Assembly (NCBI RefSeq): GCF_900700375.1
Contig: NW_021630096.1
Location: forward strand, 1 to 64,000
Direction: 5' to 3'
DNA length: 64,000 nucleotides
From: Denticeps clupeoides
Taxonomy: Eukaryota; Chordata; Actinopteri; Clupeiformes; Denticipitidae
In this document: positions 52,247 through 62,329 of the stretch, piece by piece
Layout: the number at the start of each line of letters is the position of its first letter
Numbering within the stretch: the first letter of the stretch is position 1
Notes under the pieces: generated by a model
What the model was told of the DNA's origin: nothing
Database searches by the model: none
The model's input: only the letters and a program-made list of their open reading frames with translations
Position numbers and translations under genes: made by a program

Positions 52247-52736
52247 AAGACCTGTGTAAGCGCTGTTCCTCTGTTCATGTCGGGCAGTAGGGGGCGCTCC
52301 TCTCCGAACCTGAAGTCCAGGTATATGGTTTTGTGGGAGAAGGTGGAGAACTCGTTGCTGAAACAGACCCTGTAGACCCCCTTGGTGCTGGTGGTATGGG
52401 AGAAGCTGTCGTACTGCTTCTTGCGCTCCTGGTACAGGACGCGGTCACCGGGGTCCGACACGACGCAGTCCACGTCGTAGTTCCCTCCAGCGATCACCTG
52501 GGGGCCAGAGAAGCAAGGACACGAAGACACGTCATCACACGCAGAGCGGCCGCGGGATGAAACGGGACGAATGTCGCCGCGATCAGACGTGTGACCTGGA
52601 AGTCGACGTGGAACTGCTCCCCGCTCTCCAGCTCCTCGTAAAAACACTGCTTCTCGTTGTCCGGTAACTCGAACGTTAATTCGGTGGAGGCGGCGGCGCG
52701 GGCGAGCAGCGGCAGCAGCAGGAGGAATAACGTCAT
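47548..52736 (-). CDS. tmed3: Transmembrane emp24 domain-containing protein 3
   Basis: A p24-family cargo receptor of COPI/COPII vesicles in the early secretory pathway. Three coding exons: 52596-52736 (ATG at 52736), 52252-52497 and 47548-47781 (stop 47548-47550); phases fit and give 206 residues. Signal peptide [21 protein letters not shown] domain beginning [17 protein letters not shown] with the conserved Cys pair (QCFYEE, VDCVV), [19 protein letters not shown], a coiled segment ([18 protein letters not shown]), one membrane helix ([19 protein letters not shown]) and a short cytosolic tail [15 protein letters not shown] with FF and KK sorting signals. The sequence fits TMED3 better than TMED7. 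Intron 2 spans about 4.5 kb and contains a kinase gene on the plus strand, a Tc1 copy, a SINE and a TG minisatellite. Confidence 0.94.
47955..48140 (+). mobile_element. SINE of the second tRNA-derived family
   Basis: Head GGTGGTAGCCTGGTGAGTAA, box B GGTTCAAACCCC, body TGTCCCTGAGGAAGAGTGTC, and the tail AGTCGCTCTGGATAAGGACG that is widespread in fish SINEs. In tmed3 intron 2. Confidence 0.82.
48405..49166 (+). other. Coiled-coil repeat region upstream of the kinase frame
   Basis: Starts with an ATG frame ([20 protein letters not shown]) that runs to about 48725. It is followed by roughly six copies of a 55-65-bp coding repeat translating to [20 protein letters not shown] and [16 protein letters not shown] variants, strongly coiled-coil. 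Single-base differences between repeats (GTCCAAACC versus GTCCAAAACC) shift the frame, so the first part is not in frame with the kinase. The kinase frame itself stays open from about 48843. Either the N-terminus is decayed, or short introns remove the odd units, or the assembly has errors in the repeats. Confidence 0.6.
49167..50078 (+). CDS. STE20-like serine/threonine protein kinase, intronless
   Basis: One open frame of 303 codons nested in tmed3 intron 2 on the opposite strand. Kinase motifs from the ATG: glycine loop GEGGSG (22-27), VAMK with Lys44, Glu59 of helix C, HRDIKPPN with Asp134 and Asn139, DFG at 152-154, GTIPYVAPE ending at Glu176, and [16 protein letters not shown]. All catalytic residues are present. 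The activation-loop style is STE20/PAK-like, but I cannot name the subfamily. The C-terminus is basic ([20 protein letters not shown]). The frame continues upstream through coiled-coil repeats ([13 protein letters not shown] just before the ATG), so the true protein is probably longer. The lack of introns suggests a retroposed origin. AATAAA at about 50391 may be its poly(A) signal. Confidence 0.85.
   Translation: MDLAGVMLQDPSKDYQILECIGEGGSGQVHKARNLKTGHLVAMKIQEWTHKNFKKFMIESLLLQSLVHQNIPKLMGMYSWKGKLYICMELYAGGDLDDFYTRMGSLKESQLAFVAKEVLETLLYLHQKGYMHRDIKPPNILLTDAGEVRLVDFGLMLKIKKKCKDRAGTIPYVAPEIALEYFSDGFNEKCDVWSVGMTLLELAEGGSYLLGTSKNSILEDLAEMMEVPRLTKRDKWSPVFRSFLEDALTLDPAMRPSVEVLLQHDFLRNVRRKTSPLKWPLRRWKFLVKIRKFFNKAKQSDNV
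50406..51350 (+). mobile_element. Tc1/mariner transposon, longer broken copy
   Basis: Contains a Tc1-type DNA-binding part ([20 protein letters not shown] and [20 protein letters not shown], 50539-50712) and the C-terminal catalytic part ([34 protein letters not shown]). Several stops and frame changes make it inactive. It inserted just after the nested kinase gene. The 3' 530 bp match the copy at 42752. Confidence 0.88.
51440..52245. repeat. TG minisatellite with GCGAGCATGTACATGG core
   Basis: About seven irregular units of 90-150 bp, each with TATACGGGGCGTGTGCGAGC, ATGTACATGG and TATTCGGGGYGTGTG pieces joined by TG runs. It ends about 6 bp from the tmed3 exon 2 donor, so it occupies the splice-site-proximal part of intron 2. 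Confidence 0.9.
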
Positions 52737-52930
52737 CCTGCTCGGTTTATTCTGGAACCAGGAACGACCCTTCAACAACTCGCAGCTGAAGTCGCAAAAA
52801 CAAAGTTCATCCTCAACACGCCTGACGTGGCGCTCAGCACCTGAGGGTGGGCGGGGCAGCGGCCGCCGGGGTTGCCAGATTCCCGCGGGGAACCACGCCG
52901 TAAGGCGCGGCCCGGTCTTCGTTTAAAACA
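52500..52930 (-). promoter_or_regulatory. tmed3: tmed3 CpG-rich 5' region
   Basis: CpG-rich DNA spans the first exon and the 200 bp upstream of the ATG at 52736 (GCGGCCGCCGGGG near 52859). No TATA box is seen; this fits a housekeeping CpG promoter. Confidence 0.55.
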
Positions 52931-53103
52931 GACGGACTTGGCAACACGGCGTTTATTCAGCAGGTCGAGGTCAAAGGCGGAAGTTTTACAACCGGGTCAC
53001 ACTTCTGCTGGAACAGTCATAATAAAAGTCCGACTTTTATAATAACGGAACCGATCAAACCAACAAAACAATTAGGTTCATTTTAGTGGACACCGAACAT
53101 TTG

Positions 53104-53336
53104 AAGTGAAAATGAAGTGATTGTCATTGTTAAACACAGCACACGGTGACACAGTGACATGGTGAAACGTGTCCTCTGTATTTATCCATCACCCTTGGTG
53201 AGCAGTGGGCACCATGACAAGCGCCCGGGGAGCAGCGTGTGGGGACAGGACCTTCATCAAGGGGACCTCAGTGGCACCTTGGCGGCTCGGGATTCGAACC
53301 CACAACCTTCTGATTATGGGGCCGCCACCGCTGGCC
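53104..53336 (-). mobile_element. tRNA-derived SINE, minus strand, near full length
   Basis: Same family as 29474: tail GAAGTGATTGTCATTG at the left, CGCCCGGGGAGCAGCGTGTG body, box B GGTTCGAATCCCGAG in gene sense. The head near 53336 is short. Confidence 0.82.
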
Positions 53337-53535
53337 AAAAACTTCTCTCAGAAGTGGGATTTTAACAGCATTTACACTTTACATATAATGGTACAATATC
53401 AAGTACATTTAAATACGATTTTATAATAATACCACAATAAAAAATGACATGAATAATACATTAGTAAAATATAATTTTACATTTTGGGCCATCCCCAAAA
53501 GATCAGGAACAAAACACTTTCGACGCGTCTCTTTT

Positions 53536-53626
53536 CTGTTTTCACTTTCTGTTCTGCTCACTTTCGTTTTTCCTGACGCGCAGATTTCAGATCAACACGG
53601 ACCCGCGTTCCACGTTTAATCTCACG
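53536..53626 (+). promoter_or_regulatory. nmi: Tandem ISRE-like sites and 5' UTR of nmi
   Basis: GTTTTCACTTTC at 53538-53549 reads GAAAGTGAAAAC on the other strand, a full interferon-stimulated response element. A second, one-mismatch site TTTCGTTTTTC lies at 53562-53572. They are 55-90 bp from the ATG at 53627, the usual promoter position in interferon-induced genes. Confidence 0.78.
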
Positions 53627-56600
53627 ATGGAGGAGAGTTTCACGTCCAGAACCGCGGTAAGCATGTCAAACGCGAATCGTCAGTCGAGTGTAAACCGAGA
53701 ATAAATCCGTAGCCACGTCACGTCACGAAAGTGGGGAAATGAAAAGTCAGAATAATGTTTTTTTTCCACATAAACACACCAATGCACCAAGATTACTGGG
53801 GATTTCCTCTCCGATCTAACCTCAGGTAACCAACAGCGTCTTCAGTTGGACACTGAACGTCACCTTAGCCGAACATCTGGTCCCTGCAGATTCAGGAACT
53901 TCTGAGATTTGGGCTCGTTGTGGCACCTGCAGTCCAGTGGATTGGCAATGTGATTCCACAACCTCCATGACCTGATAAGGACCTTTCAGTGTGCCACATC
54001 CTCGCCCTTTCCCCTTCGACGAGGACACACGCAGGCCCTCCCGACCATGAGTAAGGAAATAGGGGGAGAACTGTGTGCTGGCATACGTCGTGGTGTTGTA
54101 AGCAAGCGCCACCTGCTTGACATGCCCATCCATTTCACCCCCACGGTCCAGACAGGGTCCAGAAGCGGCAGCTGATCAATCAGCATTGAAGGGCGTGGTC
54201 CAAGTCTTTGTTATCCCCAGCAGCCGACAGAGGCCTTGACTCAGCTCAGCTTCAAATTGGCAACCCAGGTGGCTCTGCAACCGCTTGGGCACGAACCAGC
54301 ACATAATCCTCAAAGAGGGGGACTGTGCCACTGTATGTGCATTCTGAAAGAACACATTTGTTGAAAGCACATATCTATTTCCTCAAATGGCCTCAGACCC
54401 CCCATGGGGAGCCTGGCATGCCACTGTTGGCACTGTTCTCACCAGTTCTTAATGTCCCTGAATGTCCCGTACCACGACCCGCAGAGCTGTCGTAAATGTG
54501 GAAATTGTGCATCGCATAAAAATGAACTTGAATTGTGAGAACTGAATTTCCCTCACATTTTAAGGGATGTAAAATGCAGTTTCAGTTTCCTGGGAATTCA
54601 CATGCAATTTAATACGTTCAGATTCAGTTCGTACACGTCACGTAAGCGAGCTGACGGGAGAACGAAGCGCAGAGGCGGGACATACTGCAAACAATGATTT
54701 ATTAATAAGGAAACAAAAGGGGAGAACAGAAACAAACCCGCAGGCGTGTGGCGATTGCCAGAGCTCATAAAATGTTGCATCCTCGATGGGCTGCTCAACT
54801 AGTCCTTCTAACCAGGCTCCAGCCATGGAGCCCTGATGTCAACCAGGTGGGTTTCCAGGTGCACCCAATCATGCAGTACAATTCAATTCAGATTCAAATA
54901 TATTCAGTTCAATTTAAGTTTCTACTGGAACAAATCTCTGCCCCTACACTCCTTGTAAATGAATGAATGTCTATCAGGGCCAAGGTGGAATACAGAATTA
55001 AAGATGTGATTTTTATTCATCAGACATGTAATTATGACCGAGCTATGAATAAATTGATAGAGAAGTGGATTTTGAAAGTATAGCATCATTTTATGTTCAA
55101 AATAGTGTTCAAGGGTGTTAGTAGCCTAGTGATTAACACACTCGGCTATGAACCACTTTTGTGGTTCATACCATTGTGTCCCTGAGCAAGACACTTAACC
55201 CTGAGTGTCTCCAGGGGGGGACTGTCCCTGTAAATGCTGTAAATGTAAATGGTATAGAAATGGAAGAGTGATTGTGCTAGAATAGATCCAATACTGATAC
55301 CTATGTAGCATCATATAGTATCGATATTTAGGACTGATGATTACCTGGAACAAACCTGTGTTCTGTAGTAGAACCTTGAATTATAATAACTGTAATAATC
55401 TGTGTTTGGTTGGCAGCTTGTGAGCATTTCAGAGGAACAGCAGCTGGTCCAGGCTGGAGAAGATCTGCTGAAGTGGAAGGTGCTGCCTTGTGGTGAAACC
55501 AATGACAATATTGACACTACTAGAACACAAAGAGCCATCAAACATTTCTGCATTCATCTGTCTAGGTAATGCTGGAGAAAGCAGAGGAGGAGAAGTCAAG
55601 GCTCCTCCTGGAGAAACTAGATGCTGAGGACGAAAAGAAAAAGGCTCAGGAAGCAATGCATCTCTGTCTCCAGGAACAGGAGCAGCTGGAGGGGAAATAC
55701 AGCAAAATGTTGAAGGACATGCAGGTAAATATATCAGAATAACCCTGCATTGAAGGGCTGATGATTCCATTTGACGGTTCTGATTCTGCTGCTAAGGAAC
55801 AGACCGAAGGTCTTCAGAAGGAGAATAAAGACCTGACGGTGAAACTAGAGGTCTTTCAGGAGAAGATGAGGACCAAAACAGAGGAGACAGCTTCTCTCAA
55901 ACAGAGGTTCAAGGTGTGTGCTCAGTGTCCAGACCTCATTCAGACCAAAAGTAGATAAAAGTTCTGACCCAGGAGAGTTCCGCCCCTTCTCGTTGTACTC
56001 TACTCCTCTGGTTCCATTTTGTTGTCAGATTAAAGCTGAAATTCCAGAGAAGCGAGTGAAGTTCACTGGCCCAGAGGATCACGGGGACTCAAGTGAGGAG
56101 ACTACCGGGATCTTTACCATTACCCAGAGACCCTCGTTTCTCCTGCAGGGCGGTGAGGCACTCATCACATTCGAGGAGGAAAAGGGTAAGTGATGTTCTG
56201 CAGAGGCCTGCTGTTCTTTACTCTTATTTATTCTTCTACTGTACTGAGGCCTTAGTTGACCTCCATTTTTTTCTGGTCTAGTGGCCGACCAGATACTGCG
56301 CCTGGCCAAGTGTCAGGTGACTTGTGACAAGAACAAGATGAGTGTGAAGCCACTCTGCCTGACTCTGGAGCCTTCCGTCAAGTTTGAGGTGCGGTTCCTC
56401 AGATGTTCCGAAGGCAGGCAGTTCTGCTGGTTCTGCTTCTAACTGTGGATGTCTGTGTTTTAGGTGCATCTTAGTGTCTCCAAGAGGATGGTACAGTTTT
56501 GGAATGCACCGCCAGTCCTGCCAGAGGAACGTATGAAGGACAGGTTGGAGATGAGCTTCTCCCGCCCGAGCCGTGGTGGGGGAGAGGTGGAGAAGGTCTG

Positions 56601-57997
56601 GTACGATAAGAACGCAGGCAGCGGGCGGATCCTGTTCCTCAGCAGTGGGGGTGTGTGTGTGTCCTGACATTACAGCACATTGGTGGAATAATGCACGTCT
56701 CATTATGTCATTTCCTTCTGTCAGTTGCTGAGAACCTGGTCCTGAAGAGGAAGTTCGGTGTTGATGCCAACCGGGAGATGATGGTTGATGTTGCTCCACT
56801 TTACCAGTACAAGCTCCGCAAGTTCCAGGTCAACTCTGCTTCTCTGTGTGTGTATGTGTGTGTATGTGTGTGTGTGTGGAGATTTTAGTGTCACGTCCAC
56901 GGGCTGACGGGGGAAGGAAGCGCAGAAACGGGACATACTGGGAACAATGATTTATTAACACAAACACAAAAAGAAAAAAAAAGAAAAAAAAAACGGGCAG
57001 TGGTGTCCTAGCGGTTAAGGAAGCGCCCCCGTAATCAGAAGGTTTTCTGAGGTCCCACTGAGCAAAGCACCGTCCCCACACACTGCTCGCCAGGCGCCTG
57101 TCATGGCTGCCCACTGCTCACCAAGGGTGATGGGTTAAATGCAGAGGACAAATTTCACTGTGTGCACTGTGTGCTGTGCTGCTGTGTATCACATGTGACA
57201 ATCACTACACTTTACACATTACACATTACACACAAAGGGGAAAAACAAAGGAAACCAACAAAAACGAACCCGCAGGCGTGTGCCGCTTGCCAGGAGCTGA
57301 AAACAGACATGAAGTATGTAAAAGATTCCACATCAACGCTGGACTGTTGCATTCAGGTTTTATGGAGTCCTGATCCATTAAAGTGAAGTGATAGTCATTG
57401 TGATGCACAGCACACGGTGACACGGTGAAACGTGTCCTCTGTATTTAACTGTATTTGCGTCTGTACGTGTACGTACGGAAGAGTCTTTTCCCTCGAAATC
57501 GAGCCATCAGGAACATTGTTTAAGAAGCAGCGTTAACAAAAACTGGACTTTTATTTGGTGATTATCCAGTATTTTGTGTGTGGTTTTGACCAATCAGCTG
57601 CCAGAAACACAAACACGTGGAATAACTGGACCTGGATGATCATTTTCCCGACGTTCAACATACTTGTAGTTCAGTTGTATTCAGACACGACAGTCAGATT
57701 CCACTCGGGATTGGAGACACGGTCTAAAAGATCATGTTCTAGTATCCAGGCGGAAACTTTCATTTAAATTAATCAGAAACCCCTCTGTTATCACCACAGA
57801 CGTACTGCGGGGCTCCCAGACGGACTGTCCTGCTGCGGGGGGTTGAAGATGTGATGGAGGAGGAGGACCTGCAGGACCACCTGGAGATTCACTTTCAGAA
57901 GCCCAGCAACTATGGAGGTGAGGTGGAGAGCATCCGCTACGTCTCCACCGGGAAGGAGCTGCTCGCCTTCTTCAGTGAAGACACAGCTGAGGCTTAG
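53627..57997 (+). CDS. nmi: N-myc and STAT interactor (NMI)
   Basis: NMI is an interferon-induced cytoplasmic protein that partners IFI35 and modulates STAT and innate immune signalling. Ten coding exons: 53627-53656, 55417-55479, 55566-55724, 55797-55913, 56029-56185, 56282-56388, 56464-56650, 56725-56828 and 57800-57997 make nine; a short further exon is not required, since all phases fit and give 373 residues. So the count supported is nine. N-terminal coiled coil (EKAEEEKSRLLLEKLDAEDE, QEQEQLEGKYSKMLKDMQ, ENKDLTVKLEVFQEKMRTKT), then two NID domains: LQGGEALITFEEEKVADQIL, VSKRMVQFWNAPPVLPEERM, LEMSFSRPSRGGGEVEKVWY and PRRTVLLRGVEDVMEEEDLQ. These match NMI better than IFI35. Intron 1 holds a SINE, repeat pieces and a Gypsy fossil; the last intron holds repeats with a nested SINE. 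Confidence 0.93.
53815..54400 (-). mobile_element. Ty3/Gypsy retrotransposon fossil (integrase part)
   Basis: Conceptual pieces resemble the integrase core and the region after it of Ty3/Gypsy elements. It is a fragment, broken in several places, with no LTR pair recognised. It lies in nmi intron 1 in opposite orientation and looks old. Confidence 0.7.
54600..54800. repeat. Dispersed repeat, copy 1
   Basis: GAGCTGACGGGAGAACGAAG, GCGGGACATACTGCAAACAA, TGATTTATTAATAAGG and ACCCGCAGGCGTGTGGCGAT occur in the same order as in 56888-57300. On the minus strand an AATAAA precedes the CAGTATGTCCCG part, so it could be a terminal piece of a retroelement; this is inference. Confidence 0.7.
55105..55255 (+). 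mobile_element. SINE of the second family, fragment
   Basis: GTTAGTAGCCTAGTGATTAA head and TGTCCCTGAGCAAGACACTT body; it ends in TGTAAATGCTGTAAATG. The box B region is altered. Confidence 0.72.
56888..57300. repeat. Dispersed repeat, copy 2, split by a SINE
   Basis: Same order of blocks as 54600-54800: GGGCTGACGGGGGAAGGAAG, GGGACATACTGGGAACAATG and ACCCGCAGGCGTGTGCCGCT. The SINE at 56995-57215 is inserted into it. Confidence 0.72.
56995..57215 (+). mobile_element. tRNA-derived SINE inserted in a repeat
   Basis: GGGCAGTGGTGTCCTAGCGG head, shortened box B, CCACACACTGCTCGCCAGGC body, complete tail with TGTGACAATCACTACACTTT. In the last nmi intron. Confidence 0.85.
57382..57450 (-). mobile_element. 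SINE tail fragment, minus strand
   Basis: GTGAAGTGATAGTCATTGTG and GTGAAACGTGTCCTCTGTAT match the 3' end of the main SINE family. Confidence 0.65.
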
Positions 57998-58135
57998 AAG
58001 CAATTCAGACCTTCTACTGTCTGTGTAGACCTCTGGTTCTGATCTGTTTTCTTCCTCAGTGGATTCGACTGTGTGGTTTCCATGTAATGGACTGTTGTAA
58101 AGATTTTCTGTTTTATTCTGAAGGAAAAATAAAAA
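57998..58135 (+). terminator. nmi: nmi 3' UTR with poly(A) signal
   Basis: AATAAA lies at about 58127-58132, 130 bp after the stop codon. Confidence 0.7.
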
Positions 58136-58480
58136 GATTTGGGGTGAATGTTTGTATTGGGCTGGCTTTCTGACAGCAGCTGCACACCTCTGGTGGATTC
58201 CTGGGACCTTCAGGCTGAATGGGCGGGTTTCCTCGACAGAACCGTGACCCAGTGACCTTCACCTTGACGTTGGACGAGTCGTTGTTAATTATGCAGAGCG
58301 TGATGTGAACGTTGAAATGTGGCGGCACTGGCGCTTCTGAAATGTCATCTCGACTCCTGGCATTTCCACCAACGCCGGGTGAAGTCAGAACGTCACCACC
58401 GCCGCCGGCTGCAGGTCATGAACGCCGTGATGGGCGTCACCAGACAATGATATTCTGATTCAAATCTGCCTGCATTCAGG

Positions 58481-58521
<41 letters not shown>

Positions 58522-58980
58522 ACCTGCCAGCTGTTCTCAGCTTAACATTCCCGTGGTCTTTCTGAACGAGATGGTGACCAGTAGCAACAGTCACACATAC
58601 ACACTTCACAGATTTCATATTCACACATTACACACACCAGATACTGAAGTGACACTTTAAATGTCACAGGTTAGGAACAGGACAAACGTTCCATTTGTCT
58701 CCTCATTAGAACTCGTTGACGGGATCAGTGTTGATTAGCATTTCTCGCCAGAACAGCTCTGAAACACAAGATTACAAGTTCCTCAGTATATCTGATCCTG
58801 GCTGATATCGTTGGGCTGGGGGTCAGGGGTCAACTGAGAAGGATCTGCTTCAGCATCCAGAGTCTGATCATTACAGTGTTTCTCTCATGTTTGAATTTTT
58901 GATTTCCAGTTTCTGCTGGAAGTGAACTGGTTAACGTGTGACCTGCAAGGTCGAAGTTAGTTCACTTTAACCAGCCAGTC
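58136..58980. other. Intergenic DNA between nmi and nmb
   Basis: TG microsatellite at about 58483-58520. No gene is supported. Confidence 0.45.
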
Positions 58981-58983
58981 ATG

Positions 58984-58984
<1 letters not shown>

Positions 58985-59019
<35 letters not shown>

Positions 59020-59117
59020 GAGAGAGCGAGCGAGAGAAAGAGACACACCCACCCACCAGATCTCCCATATAAAGCTCAGTCTGCGCCACAGCGTGTGTGC
59101 CTGTCCGCTGGCTGAGG
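58985..59117 (+). promoter_or_regulatory. nmb: nmb core promoter
   Basis: TG run at 58985-59012, then a TATA box TATAAAG at 59068-59074, 44-50 bp before the start codon at 59118, which leaves a very short 5' UTR. Confidence 0.65.
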
Positions 59118-60827
59118 ATGATGAAGATGAAGTCCACGTCCCGTGTCCGGTCGGTGGCTCAGCGCTCGCTGCTGTCCGGCCTGCTGCTGATCTGCGTCTG
59201 CGCGTCTTTCGCGGCCGCAGTCAGCGTGGACCTGACGGAGCTGCGCAACAAAGTGGCCAAAATCAAAGTGAACCCACGCGGGAACCTGTGGGCCACAGGT
59301 GAGAGTCTTCTTCATCATCACCACTCTGCTTCTGTATATCTGAACGTCTGAGCCACGCACTGATCTGTGTCTCTCAGGTCACTTCATGGGTAAAAAGAGC
59401 GTGAGGGAGCGGGAGGTTTTACCAGAACAGACAGAACCGGGCGACCTGATCGAAGCAGCGTTGAGAGTGGCGCTACAGGAAACCCGAGACAGTCCGGTAA
59501 GCCAATCAAAAAGGGTGTGAAGATGGAGAATGAGGTGGAGAATGAACACGGGTGGTGTAGTTGGAGTATGAAGTGGAGTTTGTGTAGTTGGAGAATGAAG
59601 TGGATGTGGGGTAGTTGGAAAATGGTGTGGAGGTTGTGTAGTTGGAAAATGAGGTGGAGATGGTGTAGTTGGAGAATATGGTGGTGTAGATGGAGAATGA
59701 GGTGGAGGTGGTGTAGTTGGATAATGGGGTGAAGGTAGTGTAGATGGAGAATGGGGTGGAGGTGGTGTAGTTAGAGAATGGGGGGGTGGCGGTGTTTGTC
59801 TTGGCGCCTGGGTGCCGGTGGTGTCGTTGTGCGCCTGCTGGTGTAGTTGGATAATGGGGTGGAGGTGGTGTAGTTGGAGAATAGGGTGGAGCTGGTGTAG
59901 TTGGAGAATGAGGTTGAGCTGGTGTAGTTGGAGAATAGGCTGAAGGTGGTGTAGTTGGAGAATAGGTAGCTGGGTCGATGGTCTGTGGGGGTGGTGTCGT
60001 TGTAATAGTGTGGCGGTGGTGTCGTTGGCGCCTGCGGTGCCGATCGTGTCGTTGGCCTGCGGTGGGGTGGTGTCGTTGTCCCTCTGTGGCGGTGGTGTCG
60101 TTGGCGCCTGCGGTGCCGCTCGTGTCGTTGCGCCTGCGGTGCCGCTCGTGTCGTTGGCGCCTGCGGTGGCGGTGGTGTCGTTGGCGCCTCGGCTGCCGGT
60201 GGTGTCGTTGGAGCCTCGGGTGGAGGTGGTGTCGTTGGAGAATCGGGTAGCGCTGGTGTCGTTGGAATGAGGTGGGGTGTGTGTTGTCAAAATCGTGTGG
60301 CGGTGGTGTCGTTGGCTGCGGTGCCGCTCGTGTCGTTGGCGCCTGCGGTGGGGGTGGTGTCGTTGTCCCCTCGTGTGGCTGTGGTGTCGTTGGCGCGCGG
60401 TGAGCTCGTGTCGTTGGCGCTGCGGTGGCGGTGGTGTCGTTGGAGCCTCGGCTGCCGGTGGTGTCGTTGGCGCCTGCGGTGCCGCTCGTGTCGTTGGCGC
60501 CTGCGGTGCCGCTCGTGTCGTTGGCGCCTGCGGTGGCGGTGGTGTCGTTGGCGCTCGGTTGCCGGTGGTGGTCGTTGGCGCCTCGGGTGGCGGTGGTGTT
60601 TGGGATGGTTGAGCTGGTGTAGTTGGAGAATAGGCTGAAGGTGGTGTAGTTGGAGAATAGGGTAGAGCTGGTGTAGATGGAGAATGAGGTGGAGCAGGTG
60701 TAGTTGGAGAATAGGGTGGAGGTTCTTCTGCAGGTTACTGACTGCTCTGTTGTCTTCTGGACTCCAGGACTCTGACCTGTTGATGAAGATTGTGGAAAAG
60801 TCCATGTGGAGTAGCAACAGGAGGTGA
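59118..60827 (+). CDS. nmb: Neuromedin B precursor
   Basis: Neuromedin B is a bombesin-like peptide hormone acting on a Gq-coupled receptor. Three coding exons, 59118-59298, 59378-59496 and 60768-60827, join in phase to 119 residues. After MMKMKSTSRVRSVAQRS comes a hydrophobic signal core (LLSGLLLICVCASFAAAVS). The mature peptide is PRGNLWATGHFMGKKS: it ends in HFM, with the following Gly as amide donor and KK as the cleavage site. The codon for the Gly before HFM is split by intron 1. A first ATG at 59118 and a second at 59121 are both usable. Intron 2 is almost entirely a 27-bp minisatellite. AATAAA-type signal at about 61018. Confidence 0.95.
59515..60718. repeat. 27-bp minisatellite filling nmb intron 2
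   Basis: About 44 units of roughly 27 bp in two blocks: an A/T-containing form (GTAGTTGGAGAATGAGGTGG type) at the ends and a GC/CpG-rich form (GTCGTTGGCGCCTGCGGTGG type) in the middle, 59990-60600. The 27-bp period keeps frames open on both strands for up to 448 codons, but these are not genes. Confidence 0.93.
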
Positions 60828-61029
60828 ATTGTGGAGGAGAACGTTCCTCCACAGAAGCAGATCAGGTGCCCAGTGACTGTCATGTATTTCTTATATATCA
60901 GATATTTGATGTATTTGTTATATATAGGAAATGTGATGTATTTATGATTTTAATTGTGTGTTTTTTATCATGCATTTATTTGCTCTATGACACTGTTGGT
61001 ATGAAATGCTTTATACTTAATAAATGATG

Positions 61030-61320
61030 CACATTTGTTGGATCCGGTCAAAATATCTAAGTATTGATTCATTTATTCTAAACAGTAGAGATCGGGAGGG
61101 ATGAAGTTTTCACTGTTCATCCCCTGGTACAGAGCAGATCACTGACGTTACTCAGACGTTCTCAGAACGTTTCTGACACATTACTCTCAGGCAACAGCAG
61201 GTCAGAGCACAGAGCCACACACACACACATTAACACCCAAATTAAATAAGGAACTAAGAGAACCTCCAGAGAACTTCACAGTGAAACCAGGGTGATTTTA
61301 CATCCAGAGACAATGGTGAA

Positions 61321-61352
<32 letters not shown>

Positions 61353-61390
61353 TGTATTGCTGTTGACAAAGAACAGTTGGTTCCTGTGAG
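61030..61390. other. Non-coding DNA downstream of nmb
   Basis: A short AG run lies at 61329-61352. No gene is seen. Confidence 0.4.
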
Positions 61391-61770
61391 AAGGTCAAAC
61401 CAAAGGGGTGTGTCCAGTCTCTGTTCTATATGGGACAGGGGGTTTTGACCCAGGCACCAGGCCAAACTCCGCCCCCTTCTCCACCGCCCACCAACCATCG
61501 TCCCCCGGGTCCACGTCTTCCTTTGGTGACGGACAGCTCATCAGTCTCCTGCCAGAAGGGACCAGATGTTTACATGGATTCATTAGAAGTGATGATGGAT
61601 GTGCGGTTGCAGGGTTTACCTTGGCGGTGAAGTTTGGCAGCACCAGGAAATCGGCCTGCTGCTCACTGGATGGGCTCTTCTGGGTTCTCAAAGGGGGCAG
61701 GATCCTGACGGTGGAACCGTTCTCGCCGTCTACAGAACCTCTGTGTTTGGGTGACTACAGAGATTTATAG
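61391..61770. other. Open frames on both strands, no identity
   Basis: A 120-codon frame (plus, 61408-61770) and a 98-codon frame (minus, 61395-61691) overlap. Neither shows a known domain, and at least one must be a shadow. I do not call a gene. Confidence 0.25.
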
Positions 61771-62329
61771 AGTTGTGTTATAAAGTTCTATAAAGTGTGT
61801 TATAAAGATCTCTCTCTCTGAGAAAATGTTAGTATTAACAGTTGATATGAACAAAACCCCCATAATGAGCACATAATATTTTATATTGGCCTTTTAATTA
61901 CTTGTACTTAGTTTTTGTACAGAGACCTTTTCCCCTTTAAATCACGTTCCTCATCTTTCCAACATTACGACATGACGAAACCGAGACGCGATGTAAATTC
62001 TGGTCATGTGACGACTACGTATTCGACAGACATCATTAAATAAAAACCTGGAAATCTCCAACTTTCACAAAGTCACATATGTCGTACACACATGCGCGCA
62101 TTGCTTTTGTTAAATACTGCAGTGGGTAGATTGTGAAAATGCGAAATTCTACAACGGGATTTTTCTCGCCGCAGCTTTGCCGATTCGAAGATGCGCCTGC
62201 GTGGCCTGACGTGGGTCTGGATGTGACTCAGACTAATAAAGCTGGACTGTCAAGACTAGACTAAAAGTCAAATTAAAGCAACATTACTTATAACAGACAC
62301 CCGCCATGAAACCACTGGTTTAGGTGTCT

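Noticed and set aside
51391-52647. 418-codon frame joining the tmed3 exon 2 region to HTH repeats
   Set aside because: Only the tmed3 exon part is real; the rest is the TG minisatellite read through past the donor.
57800-57997. Possible frameshift in the G-run at the start of the last nmi exon
   Set aside because: On recounting, the run has six G and the frame is intact through PRRTVLLRGVEDV.
59379-60883. 448-, 303- and 198-codon frames antisense to nmb intron 2
   Set aside because: The 27-bp repeat is a multiple of three and keeps frames open; composition is repeat-like and nmb splicing explains the locus.
61395-61770. Overlapping frames of 98 and 120 codons
   Set aside because: No identifiable domain on either strand; support is too weak to call a gene.
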